Assembly (NCBI GenBank): GCA_029262355.1
Contig: JAJCZO010000204.1
Span: 1-53,301, forward strand
Source of the DNA: Deltaproteobacteria bacterium
Lineage (GTDB): Bacteria; Desulfobacterota; Binatia; UBA12015
Direction: 5' to 3'
Length of the DNA: 53,301 nucleotides
Shown: in pieces, positions 45,043-53,301 of the stretch
Numbering within the stretch: position 1 is the first letter of the stretch
Layout: the number at the start of each line of letters is the position of its first letter
Translations under genes and position numbers: made by a program
The notes under the pieces: model-generated
What the model saw: only the letters and a program-made list of their open reading frames with translations
What the model was told of the DNA's origin: nothing
Database searches by the model: none

Positions 45043-45591
45043 CTAGAGCGCGGGGAGTAGGGCGTCGATCGCCAATGCCCGAAAGGCGCCCCAATTTCGC
45101 CAGCTCTTCGGCGATGCTCGGAGCTGCGCCGCTGTGGATGCGAGCCCGGCCTCGTCGGCTTCGATCCAACCCGTGATCCCCTCCTCGGGGTCTTGCTCCT
45201 GAAGCGTCCCCCCCGTCTCTTGGAGCAAGAACAGGTAGCTCCGGAACACGATGTCCTCCGCGGGTGTTTGGTAGGTCAGGGTCGCGACGAAGCGGCGGAT
45301 CTCGACGGCGAGCGCCGTTTCTTCCTCGGTCTCGCGCAGCAACGCGCCCTTTATGGCTTCGTCTCGTTTCAATCCCCCGGTGGGGATGCGGAAGACACCG
45401 TTGGGATAGTTCTCCTTGGTTTGAAGCAGGATCCTCCCGTTCGGGCGCCGGATGGCCATCGCGACTTCGGCCATACGGCGACTGCCCAGTGGTCGGAATG
45501 ATGTGTCGTCGAGCGTGTGAACCAAGTGTCGCGGGTGCCCGTAGCGGTCGCCGAGGACTGCGATCTCGGCGGCGGCCTTGTGTACTTTCAC
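45043..45591 (-). CDS. Nudix hydrolase domain protein
   Basis: The 182-residue protein has an N-terminal extension of ~40 residues and a Nudix domain with the box GGLKRDEAIKGALLRETEEE, matching G-x5-E-x7-R-E-x2-E-E; the Gly that normally follows in the box is replaced. Nudix enzymes hydrolyse nucleoside diphosphates linked to another group; the substrate cannot be read. The end converges with ftsH, 16 bases apart. It follows the membrane-protein gene by seven bases and is probably co-transcribed. Confidence 0.85.
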   Translation of the reverse strand: MKVHKAAAEIAVLGDRYGHPRHLVHTLDDTSFRPLGSRRMAEVAMAIRRPNGRILLQTKENYPNGVFRIPTGGLKRDEAIKGALLRETEEETALAVEIRRFVATLTYQTPAEDIVFRSYLFLLQETGGTLQEQDPEEGITGWIEADEAGLASTAAQLRASPKSWRNWGAFRALAIDALLPAL

Positions 45592-45598
45592 GAAGCCT

Positions 45599-46129
45599 TC
45601 ACGAGGTCGTGTCGGCTCGGCGTTCGGACCGCACCGCGAACGACGCCGCCCAGATTCCGACCGCGAGAGTCGCAGTCTGGACCAGAACGTTCGTCCGCAC
45701 GCTGAGTGACAGGTCGCCGATGTCCCCCGTTGTCATCGCACGGGTGACGCCCTCGAGCGCCAGCACGATCAGTGCGCCGGCAGCCACGCCTACGAGCAGC
45801 TCCGGGCGGGGGTCGGTCCGCAGCAGAGCACGTGCCGCGTAGGCGGCACTTCCGGTGAGAAACAGGTGGGGCAAGGCGTGCGACGAGGCCCACCGCCACG
45901 CTTCGGCGCCCTCGGGGCGGGTCGCGCCCGCCAGCACACCGAGCCAGTACAGCAGCGGTCCGGTTGCGACGACGAGAAGCGACCGGCCCAGCCAGGCGCC
46001 TTCAGTGGCAAGTTCAACAGGCGGAGGCGTTGGGCTCCGGCGGGAGCTGCGCCCCCGCGACCGCGGTCGAAGGGCGTGGTCTCGCAGGTAGACCAATTTT
46101 TGCGACGACTGTCCTCGTTCTGCGGCCAT
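45599..46129 (-). CDS. Polytopic membrane protein of unknown function
   Basis: The 176-residue protein begins with a basic Arg/Ser/Pro-rich segment of ~45 residues, then four hydrophobic segments (SLLVVATGPLLYWLGVLAG; LPHLFLTGSAAYAARALL; LLVGVAAGALIVLALEGV; NVLVQTATLAVGIWAASFAV). I do not recognise a family. It is seven bases upstream of the Nudix gene, so the two are likely one transcript. The start lies opposite the divergent gene at 46279. Confidence 0.6.
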   Translation of the reverse strand: MAAERGQSSQKLVYLRDHALRPRSRGRSSRRSPTPPPVELATEGAWLGRSLLVVATGPLLYWLGVLAGATRPEGAEAWRWASSHALPHLFLTGSAAYAARALLRTDPRPELLVGVAAGALIVLALEGVTRAMTTGDIGDLSLSVRTNVLVQTATLAVGIWAASFAVRSERRADTTS

Positions 46130-46278
46130 ACCGCTCGTTTCCGATGCGAGCCACTCTCGTCGCAGGACATCCGCTCGGGAAGCCGCTCACGCGTCTGCGC
46201 TGAGTTTACTCGCCGTGCGGAGCGGTGACAACCCGGCCGCGCGTGGCGATCGCAGAAGAGGCGAGATAAGGCTGCGGG

Positions 46279-47967
46279 GTGACCGCGACCATTGCCTGGA
46301 GTCGGCGCGCGGCGGACGAGCTCTGGTCGGGCGTGGTCACGCCTCTCACGTTCTCCGTCCTGGCCGAGCAGATGGCTGAGCACATGGCGCAGCAACGTCT
46401 GCGCCAGGCGGGCCTGGTCGAGGCGAGTCGGCAACCGGTCTTTCGTTTGATCCGAGGACACGTGTACGTGAACGCGTCGCTCATCCACGACGTGATGTTG
46501 GAGGTGCCGAGCATCTTCCTGAGTGACGGCGTCCTCGCGCTTCTTCCCGAGGACCTCCGTGCCGATCTCGGCAGGCGCGGCCGGGCACTCTACGATCCTC
46601 GCACGTTGGCTACGGTGCTGCGGCTGACCTGGAACGAGCGCGCGTGGGCGCCCTGGTCGAGAGCAGAGCTGTTCCGTGAGGAGTCGGCTCGCGTCGCGAT
46701 GGAGCTCGGAGATTTCGAGGTGCGACCCGGATTGTCCGGAGAAGAGATCGCCGCACAGCTCGGCCACATCCGGGACCGCTTGGGTGGTTTCCTCGACGTC
46801 GTGAGCTGGGCGATGGTCTACGCGTACGTGTTCTTCCATCTGGCTGCCCACCTTGCGCAGGAGTGGCTTCCCGAGGATGAATCGCTCTCGTTCCTCGTCG
46901 CGGGCATTCCCGGTATTCGCACGTTCGAAGTCCACGAGGAGTTGTCTGTGCTGGCGCACCAGGTGCGCGGCAGCACTTCGCTACGCGCGGCGTTGATCGA
47001 CAAGTCGAGCGCCGCGGTCGTGGAGGCCTGCGAGCGCGGGGAGCTCGGCGCGTTCGGCACGGGTCTGTTGGAGCTCCGGCGGAGGCACGGGCATCGGCTC
47101 GTCGCCCGCGACCTGGCCTTCCCTACCTGGAGGGAGAAGCCCGAGGTGTTGGTCGACATGATTCGGCGCCTTGCGGTGGCCGCCCCCCCGCCTCCGCGCA
47201 TCGATCCGGCGGAGGTGGCTCTGCGGGCTCGGTCGAAGATTGCCAGCGGGTTAGCCGGCGAGTTGCGCTGGCGCGTCTTCGAGGTGGGACTGGGCTGGTG
47301 CCAGGAGTACTACGCGGTTCGTGAGAACATGCGGTATCACGCCGACTACTTCCTGGCGGCCTTTCGCCGGCTCGCATTGGCCGGAGCCGAGAGGCTAGTA
47401 GACCGCGGCGCACTCGCGGACGTCCACGACGTCTTCTACCTGACGATCGAGGAACTCGACGCGGCCCTCCGGCGAGTCGATGCCGGACCGGACCTGGCTG
47501 GTAGCGCTGCGCGCCGAAGGCGCGACTACGATCTCCATCGCCGGACTGTTCCACCGGAGGTGGTCCGGGGCGACGGCGGTGCGGACGACGTCGGGGCGTC
47601 ATCAGGAGAGGGACCCGTGGAAGGTCCTGGGGAACTCCGTGGGACGCCGGCCTCGCCCGGGTGCGTCGAAGGGGCAGCGCGGGTCATTCGCTCGGTCGAT
47701 GAGCTGGACCTCGTCCAGGCAGGCGATGTGATCGTCGCGACTGCGACCGATCCGACCTGGGCGTCGTACTTGTCCCTAGCCTCGGGCTTGGTCCTCGAGG
47801 TCGGCGGACTCCTCTCTCACGGCGCGATCATTGCGCGCGAACTCGGGATCCCCGCGGTCGTCGATCTGTCCGGCGCAACGACGACGCTTCGCTCAGAGGA
47901 GCGGATTCGCGTCGACGGCTCACGCGGCTTGGTCGGGCGGATTTCGAATGTCCCGTCGGCCCGATAG
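46279..47967 (+). CDS. Rifampin-phosphotransferase-like PEP-utilising protein without ATP-grasp domain
   Basis: The 562-residue protein starts with AADELWSGVVTPLTFSVLAEQM, the entry of the substrate-binding domain of rifampin phosphotransferase (RPH) and related proteins. It ends in a PEP-utiliser swivelling His domain: GTPASPGCVEGAARVIRS, then VGGLLSHGAIIARELGIPAVVDLSGAT with phospho-carrier His514. The ~300-residue ATP-grasp domain that loads this His in RPH and PEP synthase is missing, and no such gene is adjacent. It may use a separate kinase or bind without catalysis (inference). Start is GTG 46279 with a weak ribosome site. Confidence 0.78.
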   Translation: MTATIAWSRRAADELWSGVVTPLTFSVLAEQMAEHMAQQRLRQAGLVEASRQPVFRLIRGHVYVNASLIHDVMLEVPSIFLSDGVLALLPEDLRADLGRRGRALYDPRTLATVLRLTWNERAWAPWSRAELFREESARVAMELGDFEVRPGLSGEEIAAQLGHIRDRLGGFLDVVSWAMVYAYVFFHLAAHLAQEWLPEDESLSFLVAGIPGIRTFEVHEELSVLAHQVRGSTSLRAALIDKSSAAVVEACERGELGAFGTGLLELRRRHGHRLVARDLAFPTWREKPEVLVDMIRRLAVAAPPPPRIDPAEVALRARSKIASGLAGELRWRVFEVGLGWCQEYYAVRENMRYHADYFLAAFRRLALAGAERLVDRGALADVHDVFYLTIEELDAALRRVDAGPDLAGSAARRRRDYDLHRRTVPPEVVRGDGGADDVGASSGEGPVEGPGELRGTPASPGCVEGAARVIRSVDELDLVQAGDVIVATATDPTWASYLSLASGLVLEVGGLLSHGAIIARELGIPAVVDLSGATTTLRSEERIRVDGSRGLVGRISNVPSAR

Positions 47968-47976
47968 CGTCAAGCG

Positions 47977-48051
47977 GTTGCCGCCGATTCGCGCTCGTTT
48001 GGCAACGGGCGGCGACGCAGGAATATCGACGGTTCTCGCAAGGAGGCGAGA
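47977..48051 (+). repeat. Candidate intergenic repeat, copy 2
   Basis: This resembles copy 1 at 21843-21914 and again lies between convergent genes. Here the 3' block forms a perfect hairpin, TCTCGC/GCGAGA, with AAGGAG in the loop (about 48033-48051). The 5' block is closed by GTTGCC/GGCAAC. Confidence 0.4.
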
Positions 48052-48109
48052 GGGGTGTCGCGGGGCGCCACCCGATTGATGCGATCCCGCTTGCGGCGCC
48101 CTCGCCGGG

Positions 48110-48865
48110 CTAGCGGGGCGCGACGAGGTTCGACGCGACGAGGACCTCGACACTGGTGGCGGACTGGCTGCCGCTGCGGACGCGCGTCTCGCGCTTTACG
48201 AGGCCGACGTTGGCGACGTACCATTCCACGAACTCCTGGCGCGCCGAGCGGTTCTGCCCCTTTTGCTGAAGCGTCTCGATCGACTCGACCTTGAGGGCGT
48301 TCGCGAAGCGGCCGGCGGGCACGGAGACCGTCTCTCTGCCGGCGATCCGGTTTTTGCGCAGTCCTTCGGTCACCGACGTGAGGCCATCATCGGTTGCCTT
48401 GATCAAGCTCTTCGAACTCCACTCGTAGCCCGGAGTGAGCTTGGGCGCGGCGGGGAGTCCCGGGATCTCTGCGGTAACCGCACCGCTGGAGGTGCTGCTC
48501 CCTTCCCGTCCCTGTGCGACGCCCTGGACGGTCATGCCGACTCGTCCGTGGTCACAGTGCACGGTCGTTTTCGCCCGACCCGCCGCGGCGCCGGGCGCGC
48601 CGGGAGTCCGAACTGCCTGTTCGACGAGCGCCGTTCGACGAGCGCCATCCCCCTCGACCGACCGCACCGTCACGATCTTCTCTACGCGTGGCTTCCCGCC
48701 GAGAGGCCCCTCCCGATACGTCCACGTCCCGCCGTCCGGGAGCGGGTAGTAGACGTTGCACGGCTGTGCTGACCCCCCTTGGGCAGTGCGCGCGACGAGT
48801 GTTCCGCCCATGAGCACGAGCCCGGCAAGGAGGAGCGATGTGGCGATGCGCGCGACGGATACCAT
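48110..48865 (-). CDS. Secreted protein of unknown function
   Basis: The 251-residue protein has a signal-type N-terminus (residues ~1-30), then a domain starting YYPLPDGGTWTYRE and later VPAGRFANALKVESIE and EWYVANVGLVKRE. That order recurs in secreted beta-rich proteins of the DUF3108 type; I cannot name a function. ATG 48865 is six bases after the mutase stop, so it is likely co-transcribed with it, although nothing in the protein links it to cobalamin chemistry. Confidence 0.65.
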   Translation of the reverse strand: MVSVARIATSLLLAGLVLMGGTLVARTAQGGSAQPCNVYYPLPDGGTWTYREGPLGGKPRVEKIVTVRSVEGDGARRTALVEQAVRTPGAPGAAAGRAKTTVHCDHGRVGMTVQGVAQGREGSSTSSGAVTAEIPGLPAAPKLTPGYEWSSKSLIKATDDGLTSVTEGLRKNRIAGRETVSVPAGRFANALKVESIETLQQKGQNRSARQEFVEWYVANVGLVKRETRVRSGSQSATSVEVLVASNLVAPR

Positions 48866-48871
48866 CGCAGG

Positions 48872-50458
<1,587 letters not shown>

Positions 50459-50486
50459 TGGTGCGTTCCTCGTGCCTTGCCGGGGG

Positions 50487-51239
50487 TTAGAATCCGGCGA
50501 GCGGTGCTCCGGCACTTGCCGAAGCGGGGCGCTGCACGTCACCCGGCTGGGGACGCAGCGCCTGGATCTCGATTTCCGGGTTTACCTGACGTTGCTCGAT
50601 CTTGCCGATCGCATCGCGCGCGAGCAGGGCCAGGCGTTCGTTGTTGGTTTCATGAGCCATCTCCCGCAGTGCGGGGATGGAGCCTTCGTTCCCGATCTCG
50701 CCGAGCGAGAAGATCGCCGTGCCGATGATGTCGGCCTCGGCATCGCGTTCGAGAAAATCCGCAATCGGTTTCGCCGCGCGGGGATCGCCGATCTTCCCCA
50801 AGGCGACCAGGACGCGCTGCTTCAGCCAAGGCTGGCTTTCCCGCAAGTACAACGTCTGCACCAGTACTGGCGTGGCAGCACTCGCACGCGCCTGGCCGAG
50901 GCAATCGATCGCCTTCAGTCGCACACGAGTGTCGACGTCCGCAGTCGCATCGATGAGATGCTGAATCGCGTCCTCGTCCTTGTTGGCCTCGGCGAGAGAC
51001 TTCACAGCCTCGAGCCGCACGGCCGGGTCCGGATCGCGCATCTGCCCCCCAAGGGAGTCGATGTCCGGGGTGGACCCACCCCCGCCCGGTTGTTGGGACT
51101 GGCCCTGCCCCGGCACACCGCCTTGCCCTCCACCGCCAGCCCCACCGCCCCCGACGCCGAATTGTGCGGAGGCGCTGATGGGGCATGTGAGGACAAAGAA
51201 GGTCGCGAGAAACGTTAGCCCAAGGCGTCGGACGAGCAC
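50487..51239 (-). CDS. Secreted HEAT-repeat protein
   Basis: The 250-residue protein has a signal peptide (residues ~1-25, ending ISASA), a Gly/Gln-rich linker and about four HEAT repeats ([75 protein letters not shown]), which form an alpha-solenoid for protein contacts. The start is GTG 51239. It precedes the mutase gene by 28 bases on the same strand; a functional link is not obvious. Confidence 0.75.
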   Translation of the reverse strand: MLVRRLGLTFLATFFVLTCPISASAQFGVGGGGAGGGGQGGVPGQGQSQQPGGGGSTPDIDSLGGQMRDPDPAVRLEAVKSLAEANKDEDAIQHLIDATADVDTRVRLKAIDCLGQARASAATPVLVQTLYLRESQPWLKQRVLVALGKIGDPRAAKPIADFLERDAEADIIGTAIFSLGEIGNEGSIPALREMAHETNNERLALLARDAIGKIEQRQVNPEIEIQALRPQPGDVQRPASASAGAPLAGF

Positions 51240-51329
51240 TCACAACTAACGACAGAAACGGCTGAAGCACGCAAGGTTGCACGTGTCGTCGGAGCGGCTG
51301 AGCGTCGCCCGGACATGTGGTCTGCACAC

Positions 51330-51366
51330 AAAAAAAAGCGGCGCCCGGGTCTCCCCGGGCGCCGCT
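51330..51366 (-). terminator. Rho-independent terminator of the secreted-protein gene
   Basis: On the minus strand a 12-bp perfect stem (GCGGCGCCCGGG and its complement, loop of four) is followed at once by a run of eight T. It lies 28 bases past the stop of the gene ending at 51394 and is the clearest terminator in the window. Confidence 0.9.
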
Positions 51367-51393
51367 CGTACTGCTGCTAGATCCGGGTTGGAT

Positions 51394-52380
51394 CTAGAAC
51401 AGGCTGTTCTCCATGCCGTCGACGAACGCCGGCGAGGCCGAGCCAGCAATCTGCTCGACCTTGACGCTCGAACTGGCGCCGAAGGCAACCACAGACTGAC
51501 CGACGATCCCGTAAAGGTAGTCGGTTCCGTTGTTGAGACCAGTCTGAGGCTGCAGGCGGACGATGCCCGAAGTCTCGACCGTGGTCGCCGCAGGAATCAG
51601 ATCGTCGGCGATGCTGTAGAACTCCGTGCAGTTGACGGTCGTGTCAGGCAGGGAGGTCGGGATCTCCGTGGTGTCGACGAAGCTCGTCGAGAACCGCAGG
51701 GTGAGGCTCGACGGACGAACCGTGCCGTCGGTGGCCTCGCGGAGATGGGTGAGGACGACGACGCTCGAGTCGACGCTCTCGGGGTTGAACGACTGCAGAG
51801 CGAACTCGTAGTCGTTGCCGAGTTCCGGCTCCGGAACTTCAACCGAACCACCGGAATCCGTGCCTAGCGCCAACGCATCGTTACCGAACGAGAAACCGTC
51901 GGCGACGTCGGCAAACGTGAACGCGCCAACGATCGAGTCGTCAGCGATGCTGCTGTCCGGGCCGAACGCCGTGCAGTCATCGTCCGTCTCGAACGCTACG
52001 ACCGTGACGACACCCCTGACTTCCGAGAGCGAGATCTCAGGACCCACGCCCTCGTTGTCCGGGCCGACGGCCTGCATGTTGCGCGGATCGACAACGATCG
52101 TGTCGTTCGGCGTAAGGCAGATCGAGAAGTCGACCGCCTCGCTGCAGTTCTCATTCCAGAAGGTCCAGTGCGTCGAAACCTGACGACCACTGATGTTGCT
52201 CGCCACCAAGAACGTAACCTTACCGACGAACGTGTCGTACGGCATCACGAGCTCAGCGCCCGGCTGCGTGTACGAATATCCATCGGCGAAGTCGAATTCG
52301 GCGGAACTCGTATCGCTCAGCCCCAAAACCATCGAGCTCGCCGCTACAAGTGCGACCAGCCAGCTCCTCTCTTGCTTCAC
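51394..52380 (-). CDS. Secreted acidic protein of unknown function
   Basis: The 328-residue protein has a signal peptide (residues ~1-27, ending DTSSA). The rest is acidic and Ser/Thr/Val-rich, with strand-like stretches (GKVTFLVASNISGRQVSTHWTFW, CTEFYSIADDL) and scattered cysteines. I recognise no family. The GTG start has an excellent AAAGGAG seven bases upstream. With its own strong terminator and an operator-like palindrome upstream, it appears to be a tightly controlled, possibly highly expressed, single gene. Confidence 0.75.
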   Translation of the reverse strand: MKQERSWLVALVAASSMVLGLSDTSSAEFDFADGYSYTQPGAELVMPYDTFVGKVTFLVASNISGRQVSTHWTFWNENCSEAVDFSICLTPNDTIVVDPRNMQAVGPDNEGVGPEISLSEVRGVVTVVAFETDDDCTAFGPDSSIADDSIVGAFTFADVADGFSFGNDALALGTDSGGSVEVPEPELGNDYEFALQSFNPESVDSSVVVLTHLREATDGTVRPSSLTLRFSTSFVDTTEIPTSLPDTTVNCTEFYSIADDLIPAATTVETSGIVRLQPQTGLNNGTDYLYGIVGQSVVAFGASSSVKVEQIAGSASPAFVDGMENSLF

Positions 52381-52788
52381 GTCCTAGCTCCTTTCTTCCC
52401 GCCGGTTCCGAAGTCGGCCCAACGGGAACGCCACCCAAGAGATCTCAGAGATCTCGTGCACAAAATCCGAAAATATAGAGACGAATTGCTTGCGGTCGTT
52501 CATTCCCAGTCAGAATGGACCCAATGGCACACTCTTCCTCCCCTGGGACAAGCCCCTCGAAAAGACCGCTGTCTCCTAACAACTCCCCTTGCCCATTACA
52601 ACCAAAACGGCGCAGACCACCTCATGGAGAGCAGAGAGGCCCCACCCCCAACGGGTTCGAGGCTTGCGGCGCCCGAACTGGCACCCCTCGAGCCCATTGA
52701 ACTCTTGGGAAGGACGCATCGTACCCCCCAATTCTTACAGGGGATTCCGGGTCCGAGAATCCTTCCCGTCGTCCACGCGTTCGCGGCC
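52381..52788. other. 408-base intergenic region upstream of the secreted acidic protein
   Basis: No credible gene was found; the short frames here lack codon character. The part at about 52440-52630 is visibly less GC-rich than the surroundings. It contains the tandem palindrome at 52439-52455 and, on the minus strand, a TATATT at about 52478-52483 that could be a -10 element, without a good -35. The rest belongs to the leader of the secreted-protein gene or the trailer of the sigma-54 activator. Confidence 0.5.
52439..52455. promoter_or_regulatory. Tandem 8-bp palindromes, candidate operator
   Basis: GAGATCTC occurs twice, separated by one base, 59-75 bases upstream of the secreted-protein start and just downstream of a possible -10 (TATATT, minus strand). 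Each copy is a perfect palindrome, and the pair is itself a near-perfect one. Confidence 0.45.
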
Positions 52789-53301
52789 TCAGCTCCCCGC
52801 GACGGCCAAGGCCGGTTCGCGTTCCCGACTGGTCTGGCCTGGTTGGTAGGAAGCCTGGCCGCGGCGGAGCCCGCTCCACGCTTCGGGCGCTGCTGCGGGC
52901 GCCTCGATTGGCTCTAGCGAGCCTCCGCGAAGCTCCCAGCCCCGCCGTTTGAGCTTTTCGAGCAGGGTGGTTCGGTTCACTTGGATGAGGCGTGCCGCTT
53001 CGCGCTTGCTGCCGCCAGCGAGCTGGAGTGCCCGACCGATCATCCGACGCTCGAAGTTCTCCATTTCCTTATAGAAATCAGCGCCTTCTGCGCCGAAGTC
53101 CCAAGGGCTCGCGAAGTCCGGTGAGGTGACCGGTACCGCGGTCTCCGTGCCCGCCTTTGCGGCGATGGCGTCGGGCAGGTCGGTCGGAGCGATGATGCCG
53201 GGGGCCTCGGCTAGGACGGCGGCCCGCTCGAGCACGTTGCGCAGCTCGCGGACGTTGCCAGGCCAGTCGTACGCCATGAGGGCCTGGCGGGTCTCCGGCG
53301 C
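52789..53301 (-). CDS. C-terminal part of a sigma-54-dependent transcriptional activator
   Basis: The frame is open to the window edge, so the N-terminus and most of the AAA+ domain lie outside. The visible 170 residues start in the end of the AAA+ domain (YDWPGNVRELRNVLERAAVLAE). A Fis-type helix-turn-helix follows (FERRMIGRALQLAGGSKREAARL, NRTTLLEKLKRRGW), then an unconserved tail of ~50 residues. Such proteins activate sigma-54 RNA polymerase from upstream sites. It reads leftward toward the secreted-protein gene. Confidence 0.9.
   Translation of the reverse strand, partial: APETRQALMAYDWPGNVRELRNVLERAAVLAEAPGIIAPTDLPDAIAAKAGTETAVPVTSPDFASPWDFGAEGADFYKEMENFERRMIGRALQLAGGSKREAARLIQVNRTTLLEKLKRRGWELRGGSLEPIEAPAAAPEAWSGLRRGQASYQPGQTSREREPALAVAGS

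Noticed and set aside
52525..52538. A sigma-54-type promoter (TGGCAC ... TTCC, plus strand)
   Set aside because: The -12 GC is missing at the required spacing and no plus-strand gene follows.

Overview
The window is 53.3 kb of GC-rich, densely coding chromosomal DNA from a Gram-negative bacterium. The outer-membrane-type genes (an MltA lytic transglycosylase, several lipoprotein signals, an AsmA-like domain), the sigma-54 activator at the right edge, SelA/SelB, a VKOR-DsbA fusion and a complete Isc system fit a deltaproteobacterial-grade lineage (Myxococcota, Desulfobacterota or Binatota). This placement is inferred from gene content only. No rRNA, tRNA, CRISPR array, insertion sequence, integrase or phage gene was seen, so this looks like core chromosome.

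Layout. 1-2.6 kb: the end of a GT-C glycosyltransferase, a VOC protein, a LOG-family protein and a small membrane protein. 2.9-6.1 kb: an ECF sigma factor coupled to an anti-sigma factor that carries an AsmA-like periplasmic domain, then MltA. 6.1-11.6 kb: a modular pentapeptide-repeat lipoprotein, divergent from a FecR/DUF6600 envelope protein with a 400-residue Arg/Ser-rich tail, which is coupled to a lipoprotein. 11.6-17.3 kb: three ATGA-coupled minus-strand genes: a 1146-residue protein with two GT-C glycosyltransferase units behind a secreted beta-rich module, a free membrane-anchored copy of that module, and another GT-C enzyme. A VKOR-DsbA oxidase diverges from them with start codons overlapping inside one CATG. 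18.5-21.8 kb: a VanZ-like protein, a coiled-coil protein, a sigma-54-activator-like ATPase without the GAFTGA loop, and a PpiC lipoprotein. 22-29.5 kb: lhr-selA-selB, each junction an ATGA overlap. 29.6-34.5 kb: a CCA-adding-type nucleotidyltransferase coupled to a nucleoside-type ABC importer (one ATPase, two permeases, no binding protein). 34.5-40.9 kb: iscS-iscU-iscA-hscB-hscA-fdx-iscR, read leftward and followed by two small genes; iscR is last, and a good promoter with an inverted repeat at the predicted start site precedes iscS. 41-45 kb: asnS, coaE, ftsH. 45-48 kb: a Nudix protein, a membrane protein and a rifampin-phosphotransferase-like protein without the ATP-grasp domain. 48.1-51.2 kb: a HEAT-repeat secreted protein, an acyl-CoA mutase large subunit with isobutyryl-CoA-mutase-type active-site residues, and a secreted protein. 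51.3-53.3 kb: a secreted protein with a strong terminator and an operator-like site, then the C-terminus of a sigma-54 activator.

The most unusual pieces are the double GT-C fusion with its free paralogous module beside a disulfide-forming oxidase, and the anti-sigma/AsmA fusion. Both point to envelope assembly or envelope sensing that I do not recognise as a described system. A possible intergenic repeat sits in the two widest gaps between convergent genes.
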